64,000 nucleotides of DNA, taken from assembly GCF_000761155.1 (NCBI RefSeq), contig NZ_CP009533.1, positions 4,147,501 through 4,211,500 of the forward strand, in the 5' to 3' direction. The notes below the pieces were generated by a model, which did no database searches, was not told the DNA's origin, and saw only the letters and a list, made by a program, of their open reading frames with translations. A program made the translations under genes and the position numbers. Position 1 is the stretch's first letter; every line of letters begins with the position of its first letter. This DNA is from Pseudomonas rhizosphaerae (GTDB lineage: Bacteria; Pseudomonadota; Gammaproteobacteria; Pseudomonadales; Pseudomonadaceae). Below, piece after piece: positions 1 to 19,204 of this stretch.

Positions 1-314
<314 letters not shown>

Positions 315-378
315 TCGACGACAACAGCTGGCTCATGAGCTCCCACACGAATTGCTTGATTCATTGAAGAAGACGATT

Positions 379-455
<77 letters not shown>

Positions 456-460
456 ATTAT

Positions 461-536
461 GGGGCCATAGCTCAGCTGGGAGAGCGCCTGCCTTGCACGC
501 AGGAGGTCAGCGGTTCGATCCCGCTTGGCTCCACCA
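461..536 (+). tRNA. tRNA-Ala (TGC)
   Basis: A 76-nt cloverleaf five bases after tRNA-Ile. The acceptor stem is GGGGCCA, the anticodon loop CTTGCAC (TGC), the T loop TTCGATC and the CCA end is encoded. It is the second spacer tRNA of the rRNA operon. Confidence 0.97.
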
Positions 537-624
537 CTTTTGGTGCTCCATCGTTGTCAAAGCTTAGAAATGAGCATTCCATCGAATGATGGTTGAATGC
601 TGATTTCTGATCTTTTTCAGAATC

Positions 625-636
625 GTTCTTTAAAAA
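625..636 (+). promoter_or_regulatory. boxA-like antitermination element in the 16S-23S spacer
   Basis: GTTCTTTAAAAA lies between tRNA-Ala and 23S. It resembles the rRNA boxA element (core CTTTA) bound by NusB and NusE/S10 during rRNA antitermination. The position in the leader of 23S fits; assignment rests on a short motif only. Confidence 0.5.
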
Positions 637-784
637 TTTGGGTATGTGATAGAAAGATAGACTGGACAGCACTTTCACTGGTGTTGTTCAGGCTAAGGTA
701 AAATTTGTGAGTTGCTCTTAGAGTAAATGCGAATTTTCGGCGAATGTCGTCTTCACAGTATAACCAGATTGCTTGGGGTTATAT

Positions 785-3678
<2,894 letters not shown>

Positions 3679-3826
3679 ATAACACCCAAGCAATTTGCGT
3701 CGAATGACCAGATTGCGGTGACTGTGGAGATGACACGAACCGAAAGTTCGCAGCAAGACAACCCACGAACATCACATACCCGATTCGCTGGAGTGCCTCC
3801 CAAAGGGCATCCCGGCTACAGAATTT

Positions 3827-3942
3827 CTTGACGACCATAGAGCATTGGAACCACCTGATCCCATCCCGAACTCAGCAGTGAAACGATGCATCGCCGATGG
3901 TAGTGTGGGGTTTCCCCATGTGAGAGTAGGTCATCGTCAAGA
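3827..3942 (+). rRNA. rrf: 5S ribosomal RNA
   Basis: About 116 nt. The closing helix CTTGACGA (3827-3834) pairs with TCGTCAAG (3934-3941), and the conserved core CCGAACTCAG is present. It is the last gene of the rRNA operon, followed within about 10 nt by a strong terminator; no distal tRNA follows. Confidence 0.96.
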
Positions 3943-3952
3943 TTCAATTCCG

Positions 3953-3994
3953 AAACCCCTATCTGCGTGAGCAGGTAGGGGTTTTGTCTTTTTT
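3953..3994 (+). terminator. Rho-independent terminator of the rRNA operon
   Basis: A 14-bp stem (3953-3966 with 3971-3984, one G-T pair) with a GTGA tetraloop is followed by a T-rich tract TTTTGTCTTTTTT. It ends the 16S-23S-5S transcript and isolates birA from it. Confidence 0.9.
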
Positions 3995-4084
3995 GCGTTT
4001 CAAATCGTTATACCTCGTTCCAGTCAGTGTCCCAAGCTTTCGTGTAGGGCTATTATTACGGCCTTTTCAGGCGCTGAGTTCGCT

Positions 4085-5074
4085 ATGTCCCCATTGCTGG
4101 ATTTGCTCAAAGACGGTTACTTCCATTCGGGCGAAGCGTTGGGCCAGGTTCTTGGCGTTAGCCGTAGCGCTGTGTGGAAGCAGCTTCAGCAGTTGCAGGC
4201 CGATCTAGGTATCGAAGTGTATAAGGTGCGGGGCAAGGGCTATCGCCTTGCTGACCCTCTATCGCCTCTGAGCGCAAAGACCCTTTCAGCAAGCGCCCCG
4301 CTCGGTTGGGAGGTCAGCGTGATGCAGAGCGTCGATTCGACCAATGCGCAGGCACTGCGAGCTATCGCCGAGGGGGCTCGGATGCCGTTATTGGTGCTGG
4401 CAGAGCGGCAGACTGCAGGTAGAGGCCGTCGGGGTCGGCCGTGGGTGAGTCCTTACGCGCAAAATCTCTACTACAGCCTGGCACTGCGCATAGAAGGCGG
4501 TATGGCCCGCCTGGAAGGGTTGAGTCTTGTGGTAGGGCTTGCCGTAGTTCGTGCGCTGCACGCGCAAGGCGTGAGCGAGGCCCGGCTCAAGTGGCCTAAC
4601 GATATCCTGGTTGGAGATAAAAAGCTGGCAGGGATACTGCTGGAGCTCGTCGGCGATCCCAGCGATGTGTGCCACGTGGTAATGGGGATTGGTATCAATG
4701 TGAACATGAGGCTCAATGTGGACGTGGATCAGCCTTGGACGTCCGTACGTCTGCAGCGGATGAGCGTGGTCGACCGCAATGAGCTGGTCTACGAGCTCAA
4801 CGCCCAGTTGCAGAGCCATCTGGAGCGTCATGCGCTGTCGGGCTTCGTGCAGTTGCGGGAAGAGTGGGAGAGCCTGCATGCTTGGCAAGGCAAGACTGTG
4901 ATCCTCAGTGCCGGGCTGAAAGCCATTGAAGGCAAAGTGCTGGGGATAGATGGCCAGGGTGGCCTGAGGCTCTGTGTAGAGGGCAGGGAGCAGGTATTCA
5001 ATGGGGGTGAGCTAAGTCTGCGTCTTGCAGGAGGCAGTCGGCCTGCCGCAGCTTCTGACACTAGTGAGGATTGA
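4085..5074 (+). CDS. birA: Bifunctional biotin--protein ligase / biotin operon repressor
   Basis: BirA activates biotin to biotinyl-AMP, attaches it to the AccB carboxyl-carrier subunit of acetyl-CoA carboxylase, and in bifunctional forms represses biotin synthesis genes. The 329-aa product has an N-terminal winged helix (about residues 1-60, with GVSRSAVWKQL as recognition helix), so it is the repressor-type enzyme. The ligase signature GRGRRGRPW is at 112-120 and the KWPNDI and KLAGILLE motifs follow. A small C-terminal SH3-like domain and a 16-residue Ala/Ser-rich tail end the protein. In most Pseudomonas birA is followed by coaX and a SPOR-domain gene; here only a 54-codon remnant of the latter follows, two bases after the birA stop. 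Confidence 0.96.
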   Translation: MSPLLDLLKDGYFHSGEALGQVLGVSRSAVWKQLQQLQADLGIEVYKVRGKGYRLADPLSPLSAKTLSASAPLGWEVSVMQSVDSTNAQALRAIAEGARMPLLVLAERQTAGRGRRGRPWVSPYAQNLYYSLALRIEGGMARLEGLSLVVGLAVVRALHAQGVSEARLKWPNDILVGDKKLAGILLELVGDPSDVCHVVMGIGINVNMRLNVDVDQPWTSVRLQRMSVVDRNELVYELNAQLQSHLERHALSGFVQLREEWESLHAWQGKTVILSAGLKAIEGKVLGIDGQGGLRLCVEGREQVFNGGELSLRLAGGSRPAAASDTSED

Positions 5075-5076
5075 CG

Positions 5077-5241
5077 ATGCGCTGGCTCGTACTACTGCTC
5101 TTGGTCCTTAATGTGTTCTATGCCGGGTGGCACCATCAGGAGCTACCCGTGCGACCCAAGGAGTTGGCACCGCTCTCTACCTACAAAGGGGAAAGGCACA
5201 ATATCCAGTTGCTCAACGAGAAGACCGATACCAAGCAGTGA
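5077..5241 (+). pseudogene. Truncated SPOR-type membrane protein remnant (54 aa)
   Basis: The start codon lies three bases after the birA stop. The 54-aa product has an N-terminal hydrophobic segment (MRWLVLLLLVLNVFYAGW) followed by a short polar tail and a TGA. From memory this N-terminus matches the beginning of the SPOR-domain protein that in other Pseudomonas follows coaX, but the periplasmic SPOR domain is missing. No continuation is recognisable in any frame downstream. It is either a decayed remnant left by the deletion that also removed coaX, or a short single-pass inner-membrane protein still expressed. The first is more likely. Confidence 0.6.
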
Positions 5242-5375
5242 CCAGGTCCTGGGTTGATGACATGCATGAGGTCAAGGCCTAAGCGTTAGGGCTGATCTTT
5301 CAGTCACCCAAGAAGCATGAGCGCAGCACCAATGAATTCAATGACTTAAAACTTGAAATAAACTGATCTGGGGTA

Positions 5376-5404
5376 TTGCCAGTCCCTGATGGTTTGCATA
5401 GAAT
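5376..5404 (+). promoter_or_regulatory. Upstream sigma70 promoter of the tRNA operon
   Basis: TTGCCA (5376-5381), a 17-bp spacer and TAGAAT (5399-5404), followed by a GC-rich discriminator GGCGCCC. GC-rich discriminators are typical of stable-RNA promoters under stringent control. It lies about 130 nt upstream of tRNA-Tyr, tandem with a second promoter. Confidence 0.5.
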
Positions 5405-5493
5405 GGCGCCCGCTTCACAGCGATGGTGCGAATGCCCGGCGATGTGAAACGGCTGTCAACGTAGCTAACCTCAAGATTTTAATGAGAAAAAGC

Positions 5494-5521
5494 TTGACAG
5501 CAGGCTGGCATAGCGTAAAAT
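5494..5521 (+). promoter_or_regulatory. Main sigma70 promoter of tRNA Tyr-Gly-Thr operon
   Basis: A consensus TTGACA (5494-5499), 16-bp spacer and TAAAAT (5516-5521), followed by GCCGCC. Transcription would start about 7 nt upstream of the tRNA-Tyr 5' end. The consensus -35 and GC-rich discriminator fit a strong growth-rate-regulated promoter. Confidence 0.8.
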
Positions 5522-5534
5522 GCCGCCACGTTAA

Positions 5535-5619
5535 GGAGGGGTTCCCGAGCGGCCAAAGGGATCAGACTGTAAATCTGACGTCTACGACTTCGAAGGTTCG
5601 AATCCTTCTCCCTCCACCA
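5535..5619 (+). tRNA. tRNA-Tyr (GTA)
   Basis: An 85-nt class II tRNA with a long variable arm. The acceptor stem is GGAGGGG, the anticodon loop CTGTAAA (GTA), the T loop TTCGAAT and the CCA end is encoded. It is first in a Tyr-Gly-Thr operon, the conserved order upstream of secE in Pseudomonas. Confidence 0.96.
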
Positions 5620-5643
5620 TTTTTAGCGTGAGCCGCAAGCTCC

Positions 5644-5717
<74 letters not shown>

Positions 5718-5743
5718 AGTTTGCTGTTTGTGCATGGTTTCAA

Positions 5744-5819
5744 GCTCTTGTAGCTCAGTTGGTAGAGCACACCCTTGGTAAGGGTGAGGTCAGCGGTTCA
5801 AATCCGCTCAAGAGCTCCA
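5744..5819 (+). tRNA. tRNA-Thr (GGT)
   Basis: A 76-nt cloverleaf. The acceptor stem GCTCTTG pairs with CAAGAGC, the anticodon loop is TTGGTAA (GGT), and the gene ends TCCA. In many Pseudomonas a tuf gene follows and is co-transcribed; here a terminator follows after 7 nt. Confidence 0.96.
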
Positions 5820-5826
5820 TTTTCAC

Positions 5827-5858
5827 AAGGCAGATATGAAAATATCTGCCTTTGTTTT
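5827..5858 (+). terminator. Rho-independent terminator of the tRNA operon
   Basis: An 11-bp perfect stem (AAGGCAGATAT, 5827-5837, with 5842-5852) with a GAAA tetraloop, followed by TTTGTTTT. It ends the Tyr-Gly-Thr transcript. The 120 nt beyond it, up to the tRNA-Trp promoter, hold no recognisable gene. Confidence 0.88.
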
Positions 5859-5980
5859 AATGGTAGGCATGTGTTGCTCCTGTGGGCATGCAAGTCTCTG
5901 CTGTTGGCATCTTGGGTTGTGAGGTCTGGGCCGGGCGAAGGAATATCCTTGCTTGTGCAGCATGGCAGTCCAATCAGGTG

Positions 5981-6009
5981 TTGAAATAGCTTTCCCGGGT
6001 CGGCATAAT
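5981..6009 (+). promoter_or_regulatory. sigma70 promoter of tRNA-Trp-secE-nusG
   Basis: TTGAAA (5981-5986), a 17-bp spacer and CATAAT (6004-6009). The start would be near 6016, a dozen bases upstream of tRNA-Trp. No other promoter is evident before secE, so tRNA-Trp, secE and nusG are probably one transcript. Confidence 0.65.
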
Positions 6010-6028
6010 GTTCGGCCTGATTTGTTTT

Positions 6029-6104
6029 AGGTCAGTAGCTCAATTGGCAGAGCGACGGTCTCCAAAACCGTAGGTTGGGGGTTCGATTCCCTCCTGACCT
6101 GCCA
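6029..6104 (+). tRNA. tRNA-Trp (CCA)
   Basis: A 76-nt cloverleaf. The acceptor stem AGGTCAG pairs with CTGACCT, the anticodon loop is CTCCAAA (CCA), and the CCA end is encoded. It lies 45 nt upstream of secE, an arrangement conserved in gamma-proteobacteria. Confidence 0.96.
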
Positions 6105-6149
6105 GATTCACTCGGTGTGTCTGGCTTTCTTTTCACAGGATCCTCCTAG

Positions 6150-6518
6150 ATGACTCCCAAGGCTGAAGCCCCAGAATCTCGTTTCGATCTGCTGAAGTGG
6201 CTCGTTGTTGTCGCTTTGGTGGTGGTTGGCGTGGTTGGTAATCAGTACTACTCCGCGTCGCCGATCCTGTACCGGGTGCTTGCACTGCTCGCCATTGCCG
6301 CTGTAGCCGCCTATGTGGCGTTGCAGACTGCCAAAGGCAAGTCGTTCTTCGTCCTGGCTAAGGAAGCGCGCACCGAAATACGTAAAGTCGTTTGGCCGAC
6401 TCGCCAAGAGACCACGCAGACCACGCTGATTGTAGTGGCGGTCGTCCTGGTCATGGCGTTGCTGTTGTGGGGGCTCGATTCCCTGCTCGGCTGGCTTGTT
6501 TCCTTGATTGTTGGCTAA
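6150..6518 (+). CDS. secE: Preprotein translocase subunit SecE
   Basis: SecE is the clamp subunit of the SecYEG channel in the inner membrane. The 122-aa product is the three-helix form seen in gamma-proteobacteria: hydrophobic segments at about 16-32, 40-58 and 92-118. The conserved amphipathic helix and cytoplasmic motif (EIRKVVWPTRQET) precede the last helix, which is the functionally essential part. It is followed by nusG after 9 nt, and its partner secY is in the spc cluster at 31903. Confidence 0.97.
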   Translation: MTPKAEAPESRFDLLKWLVVVALVVVGVVGNQYYSASPILYRVLALLAIAAVAAYVALQTAKGKSFFVLAKEARTEIRKVVWPTRQETTQTTLIVVAVVLVMALLLWGLDSLLGWLVSLIVG

Positions 6519-6527
6519 GGGTGTCCC

Positions 6528-7061
6528 GTGGCTAAGCGTTGGTACGTTGTGCATGCTTACTCGGGTTACGAGAAGCATGTTATGCGCTCTTTGGTTGAGC
6601 GTGTAAAGCTGGCTGGCATGGAAGACGGTTTTGGCGAAATTCTCGTCCCCACTGAAGAAGTGGTCGAGATGCGAAATGGCCAAAAGCGTAAAAGTGAACG
6701 CAAGTTCTTTCCAGGCTATGTGCTGGTGCAAATGGACATGAACGAAGGCACTTGGCACTTGGTCAAGGACACGCCTCGCGTCATGGGTTTCATTGGTGGC
6801 ACGGCAGACAAGCCGGCACCGATCACCGACAAGGAAGCTGAGGCTATCCTGCGTCGCGTTGCTGATGGTAGCGACAAGCCCAAGCCCAAGACGCTGTTCG
6901 AGCCAGGCGAAGTGGTTCGCGTCACCGATGGTCCTTTTGCGGATTTCAACGGTACGGTCGAAGAAGTCAATTACGAAAAGAGCCGGATCCAGGTCGCGGT
7001 GCTCATTTTCGGTCGCTCTACCCCGGTAGAGCTCGAGTTCAGTCAGGTCGAAAAAGTCTGA
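6528..7061 (+). CDS. nusG: Transcription termination/antitermination factor NusG
   Basis: NusG binds RNA polymerase, suppresses pausing and links it to Rho or to S10/NusE. The 177-aa product has the NGN domain (about 1-115, starting [12 protein letters not shown]) and a C-terminal KOW domain with the signature around [19 protein letters not shown]. The start is GTG at 6528, giving the family's usual N-terminus MAKRWYVVH. It is translated from the secE transcript and ends at a terminator hairpin. Confidence 0.97.
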   Translation: MAKRWYVVHAYSGYEKHVMRSLVERVKLAGMEDGFGEILVPTEEVVEMRNGQKRKSERKFFPGYVLVQMDMNEGTWHLVKDTPRVMGFIGGTADKPAPITDKEAEAILRRVADGSDKPKPKTLFEPGEVVRVTDGPFADFNGTVEEVNYEKSRIQVAVLIFGRSTPVELEFSQVEKV

Positions 7062-7079
7062 TTGGAAACGGATCCCATA

Positions 7080-7110
7080 CCCCGCAGGCGTAAGCTGCGG
7101 GGTTTTGTCG
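7080..7110 (+). terminator. Terminator between nusG and rplK
   Basis: The 8-bp stem CCCCGCAG (7080-7087) pairs with CTGCGGGG (7095-7102) around a 7-nt loop and is followed by TTTTGTCG. It separates secE-nusG from the rplKAJL-rpoBC operon. Confidence 0.82.
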
Positions 7111-7176
7111 TCACTGGGATAAAACGCAAGCAACTGGGGAGCCGAAAGGCGCTCGTACCCAATAGTGGAGTAGCTC

Positions 7177-7608
7177 ATGGCTAAGAAAATCACGGCTTAC
7201 ATCAAGCTGCAAGTAAAGGCCGGCCAGGCCAACCCTAGCCCGCCCGTCGGCCCGGCTCTGGGTCAGCATGGCGTGAACATCATGGAATTCTGCAAGGCCT
7301 TCAACGCCCGTACCCAGGGTCAAGAAGCCGGCTTGCCGACTCCTGTAATCATCACTGTCTACAGTGACCGCAGCTTCACCTTCGAGACCAAAAGCACCCC
7401 TGCTTCGGTACTGCTGAAGAAAGCAGCTGGCCTGACCAGCGGCTCTGCTCGTCCGAATACCGTCAAAGTCGGTACCGTGACTCGCGCTCAGCTCGAAGAT
7501 ATCGCAAAAGCCAAGAATGCGGACCTGACTGCCGCTGACATGGAAGCAGCCGTGCGTACCATCGCCGGTTCTGCTCGCTCCATGGGCCTCAACGTGGAGG
7601 GTGTGTAA
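7177..7608 (+). CDS. rplK: 50S ribosomal protein L11
   Basis: L11 binds the GTPase-associated centre of 23S rRNA and is needed for RelA activation. The product has 143 aa, the family length. The N-terminal proline-rich segment ([18 protein letters not shown]) that contacts release factors and thiostrepton-type drugs is intact, followed by the RNA-binding C-terminal domain. rplA overlaps its stop by one base (TAATG), so they are translationally coupled. In E. coli L1 represses this pair by binding the leader; the 114-nt leader here (7062-7176) has room for such a site. Confidence 0.98.
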   Translation: MAKKITAYIKLQVKAGQANPSPPVGPALGQHGVNIMEFCKAFNARTQGQEAGLPTPVIITVYSDRSFTFETKSTPASVLLKKAAGLTSGSARPNTVKVGTVTRAQLEDIAKAKNADLTAADMEAAVRTIAGSARSMGLNVEGV

Positions 7609-8303
7609 TGGCTAAGCTGACCAAGCGCCAAAAAGCTATTGCTTCCAAGATCGAAGCAGGCAAGTTGTACAACTTCGAAGACGCAGCTGCGCTGCTGACC
7701 GAACTGTCCACCGTCAAGTTCAGCGAATCCGTTGATGTGGCTGTGAACCTGGGCGTCGACCCACGTAAATCCGACCAGGTCGTCCGTAGCGCTACCGTGC
7801 TGCCACACGGCACTGGCAAGACCGTACGTGTTGCCGTGTTCACCCAGGGCCCGGCTGCCGAAGCCGCTCTGGCTGCCGGTGCGGACCGCGTTGGCATGGA
7901 CGACCTGGCTGCCGAAATGAAAGGCGGCGACCTGAACTATGACGTCGTCATCGCATCGCCAGATGCCATGCGCGTTGTTGGTCAGTTGGGTCAGATCCTC
8001 GGCCCACGTGGCCTGATGCCCAACCCGAAAGTCGGCACCGTGACGCCAGACGTCGCCAACGCCGTCAAGAATGCCAAGGCTGGTCAGGTTCGTTATCGCA
8101 CCGACAAGAACGGCATCATCCACACTTCCGTTGGCAAGGTCGGTTTCGACGCCGTCAAGCTGAAGGAAAACGTTGAAGCCCTGATCGCCGATCTGAAGCG
8201 TATCAAGCCTGCTTCCTCGAAAGGTATCTACGTCAAGCGCGTTACCCTGAGCACCACCATGGGCCCAGGTCTGGTCATCGACCAAGGCTCGCTGGACGCG
8301 TAA
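7608..8303 (+). CDS. rplA: 50S ribosomal protein L1
   Basis: L1 forms the mobile stalk at the E site and is the autogenous repressor of the L11 operon in E. coli. The 231-aa product starts [16 protein letters not shown] and carries the conserved [15 protein letters not shown] segment in domain II. Its start overlaps the rplK stop. A 204-nt leader separates it from rplJ. Confidence 0.98.
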   Translation: MAKLTKRQKAIASKIEAGKLYNFEDAAALLTELSTVKFSESVDVAVNLGVDPRKSDQVVRSATVLPHGTGKTVRVAVFTQGPAAEAALAAGADRVGMDDLAAEMKGGDLNYDVVIASPDAMRVVGQLGQILGPRGLMPNPKVGTVTPDVANAVKNAKAGQVRYRTDKNGIIHTSVGKVGFDAVKLKENVEALIADLKRIKPASSKGIYVKRVTLSTTMGPGLVIDQGSLDA

Positions 8304-8507
8304 GACATGGCAGGTGGGGCGGGGAACCGTTCCACCAGCTGAAAAAATTGGGGTCCCTGCCTGGCGGGGGCTATCCAAGACCGTAGGCGACGCAAGTCTT
8401 AAACCTCAAGCCTACGCAGATGGTGCTCCCGGTTCCTTACCGAATCAGACACCAAAACGACATCCGGCCCCGGTTGGATGAAACGGTAACAAGCAGGAGT
8501 TGAACCC
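8304..8507 (+). promoter_or_regulatory. L10-type ribosomal leader upstream of rplJ
   Basis: This 204-nt gap between rplA and rplJ is GC-rich and can form several hairpins; the distal part ends in a Shine-Dalgarno AGGAG seven bases before the GTG start. In gamma-proteobacteria the corresponding leader binds the L10(L7/L12)4 complex and represses rplJL translation. I assign it by position, length and folding potential, not by a matched consensus. Confidence 0.6.
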
Positions 8508-9008
8508 GTGGCAATTAAACTTGAAGACAAGAAGGCCATCGTCGCTGAAGTCAACAAGGCTGCCCAAGTTGCTCTGTCCGCTGTCGTGGCTGATGCCCGT
8601 GGCGTAACAGTAGGCGCTATGACCGGACTCCGTAAAGAGGCTCGTGAAGCTGGCGTATACGTACGTGTCGTACGTAACACCCTGCTCAAGCGCGCCGTTG
8701 CAGACACTCAATACAGTGTTCTGAACGACGTGTTCACTGGCCCGACCTTGATCGCCTTCTCCAACGAACATCCAGGTGCTGCTGCCCGTTTGTTCAAGGA
8801 GTTCGCAAAAGGTCAGGACAAGTTCGAGATCAAGGCAGCTGCGTTCGAGGGTAACTACCTCGCAGCTAACCAAATCGACGTGCTGGCAAGCTTGCCGACC
8901 CGTGACGAAGCCATTTCCCAGCTGATGAGCGTGATTCAAGGCGCTACCAGCAAACTGGCTCGTACTCTGGCGGCCCTTCGCGACCAGAAAGAAGCTGCCG
9001 CAGCCTGA
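8508..9008 (+). CDS. rplJ: 50S ribosomal protein L10
   Basis: L10 anchors the L7/L12 stalk to 23S rRNA. The 166-aa product starts at a GTG ([15 protein letters not shown]) preceded by AGGAG. The N-terminal rRNA-binding domain contains the [11 protein letters not shown] segment, and the C-terminal helix (residues about 135-165) that carries L12 dimers ends in an Ala-rich tail. It is first in the rplJL-rpoBC part of the operon and probably represses its own leader. Confidence 0.98.
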   Translation: MAIKLEDKKAIVAEVNKAAQVALSAVVADARGVTVGAMTGLRKEAREAGVYVRVVRNTLLKRAVADTQYSVLNDVFTGPTLIAFSNEHPGAAARLFKEFAKGQDKFEIKAAAFEGNYLAANQIDVLASLPTRDEAISQLMSVIQGATSKLARTLAALRDQKEAAAA

Positions 9009-9088
9009 GGCTGAGCGACTTCTCTCTACGTTTATTGTTTATTTCGATGGCCGCCTAGGCCGTCACCCCAATACAGGAATTTATAGTC

Positions 9089-9457
9089 ATGTCTCTGACT
9101 AACGACCAAATCATCGAAGCAATCGGCGAAAAATCCGTTCTGGAAATCGTTGAGCTGATCAAAGCGATGGAAGAAAAGTTCGGCGTTTCGGCTGCTGCCG
9201 CTTCCGCCGGTCCAGCTGCTGGTCCAGCTGCCGTTGTTGAAGAGCAAACTGAATTCAACGTCATGCTGCTGGAAGCTGGCGAGAAGAAAGTAAACGTCAT
9301 CAAGGCAGTTCGTGAACTGACCGGTCTGGGCCTGAAAGAAGCCAAGGCTGTAGTTGACGGCGCTCCTGCCATGGTTCTGGAAGCTGTTGCCAAAGACGCA
9401 GCTGACAAAGCCAAAGCAACGCTGGAAGAAGCAGGCGCCAAAGTCGAGCTCAAGTAA
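9089..9457 (+). CDS. rplL: 50S ribosomal protein L7/L12
   Basis: L7/L12 forms the stalk that recruits translational GTPases. The 122-aa acidic product has the N-terminal dimerisation helices, an Ala/Pro hinge (about 33-52, [16 protein letters not shown]) and the C-terminal factor-binding domain with [20 protein letters not shown]. Its own strong ribosome-binding context after an 80-nt gap fits the extra copies needed per ribosome. A hairpin follows that would reduce read-through into rpoB. Confidence 0.98.
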   Translation: MSLTNDQIIEAIGEKSVLEIVELIKAMEEKFGVSAAAASAGPAAGPAAVVEEQTEFNVMLLEAGEKKVNVIKAVRELTGLGLKEAKAVVDGAPAMVLEAVAKDAADKAKATLEEAGAKVELK

Positions 9458-9503
9458 GCATCGACCTTGCGTCTCCAGCCCGAGCGTCAAGCGAAAGGCT
9501 GAT

Positions 9504-9532
9504 GGCTGGTGGCTCATGCCACCGGCCTTTTT
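9504..9532 (+). terminator. Attenuator-type hairpin between rplL and rpoB
   Basis: A 10-bp stem (9504-9513 with 9518-9527, one T-G pair) with a TCAT loop is followed by TTTTT. It looks like a complete rho-independent terminator, yet rpoB has no obvious promoter of its own downstream. In E. coli a partial terminator at this position sets the ribosomal protein to RNA polymerase ratio; the same role is inferred here. Confidence 0.75.
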
Positions 9533-9673
9533 CCGTTACTGGCAGTCGATCAGGTCGACGCCGGCAACGCGCTGTAACCACCCGAGGGTGGCGCAAACCA
9601 CGGGGTTTGCACGATTTTCTGGCTGCTCCCGTCGGGAGAAGCCACAAGCAGGTGACCAAGCTGGGGAACGCTG

Positions 9674-13747
<4,074 letters not shown>

Positions 13748-13811
13748 CACGTGACGCGAATCGGGAGTGGACGGCTACCGTCCACTCCCTGCTCCGCCAG
13801 GAGGAAAGGCC

Positions 13812-18011
<4,200 letters not shown>

Positions 18012-18047
18012 GACCAGCGGTAGTGATGACAGGGCCCTGGTAGCCTT

Positions 18048-18090
18048 TGCCAGCTCCGCAACGACACGAAATGTCGCGGTGGAGTTGGCA
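18048..18090 (+). terminator. Long hairpin after rpoC
   Basis: An outer 10-bp stem (18048-18057 with 18081-18090, one G-T pair) and an inner 5-bp stem (18062-18066 with 18072-18076) with a CGAAA loop. There is no T tract behind it; GGGGAGACC follows. It may be a processing or 3'-protecting structure or a non-canonical terminator between rpoBC and str. Confidence 0.45.
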
Positions 18091-18110
18091 GGGGAGACCG
18101 GGGCCTTGTC

Positions 18111-18139
18111 TTGACTGGGGACGAGATCCTCTTTAGACT
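18111..18139 (+). promoter_or_regulatory. sigma70 promoter of the str operon
   Basis: TTGACT (18111-18116), a 17-bp spacer and TAGACT (18134-18139), giving a start near 18146 and a leader of about 85 nt before rpsL. It would drive rpsL-rpsG-fusA-tuf. Confidence 0.65.
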
Positions 18140-18230
18140 CTTGTACCCCTAAATTTGGCGGGATTGATTCCTGCCATTTTTGCTTTTCTTGCAAGACAAT
18201 AGCGTCGCAAGACAACAGTGGAGCTAGTAG

Positions 18231-18602
18231 ATGGCAACTATCAACCAGCTGGTACGTCAGCCGCGTAAGCGTATCGTCGAGAAATCCGACGTGCCTGCGC
18301 TGCAGAACTGCCCGCAACGTCGTGGCGTGTGCACCCGCGTGTACACCACCACGCCGAAAAAACCTAACTCGGCACTGCGTAAAGTATGCCGCGTGCGTCT
18401 GACCAACGGTTTCGAGGTTTCCTCGTACATCGGCGGTGAAGGCCACAACCTGCAAGAGCACAGCGTGGTACTGATCCGCGGCGGTCGTGTAAAAGACTTG
18501 CCAGGTGTTCGTTACCACACCGTTCGCGGCTCCCTGGATACCTCCGGCGTTAAAGGTCGTAACCAAGGTCGTTCGAAGTACGGTACCAAGCGTCCGAAAT
18601 AA
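18231..18602 (+). CDS. rpsL: 30S ribosomal protein S12
   Basis: S12 shapes the decoding centre and tRNA selection accuracy. The 123-aa product has the [16 protein letters not shown] segment and [13 protein letters not shown]; both lysines at which streptomycin resistance changes occur are unchanged, so this allele looks drug-sensitive. It is the first gene of the str operon, 101 nt before rpsG. In E. coli that gap holds the S7 autoregulatory site. Confidence 0.98.
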
Positions 18603-18682
18603 TCGGCGTTTGCGGAATACTGCAGTTATCTATTTTTCTGAGTCGATAAGAGTAAGGTCGGGCCTGTCCCGAGCTAACCTGA

Positions 18683-19174
<492 letters not shown>

Positions 19175-19204
19175 ATTCGGCGTCACTTATTTTGCGAGGG
19201 CTTT

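Larger units (their letters stand above)
5242..5534 (+). other. Intergenic region without a supported gene; carries the tRNA operon promoters
   Basis: About 290 nt between the SPOR remnant and tRNA-Tyr. No ORF with family features, no tRNA-like fold and no coaX-like sequence is visible. The proximal part is AT-richer than the neighbours and has stops in all frames, consistent with decayed coding sequence. Two sigma70-type promoters (5376-5404 and 5494-5521) occupy the distal part. Confidence 0.6.
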
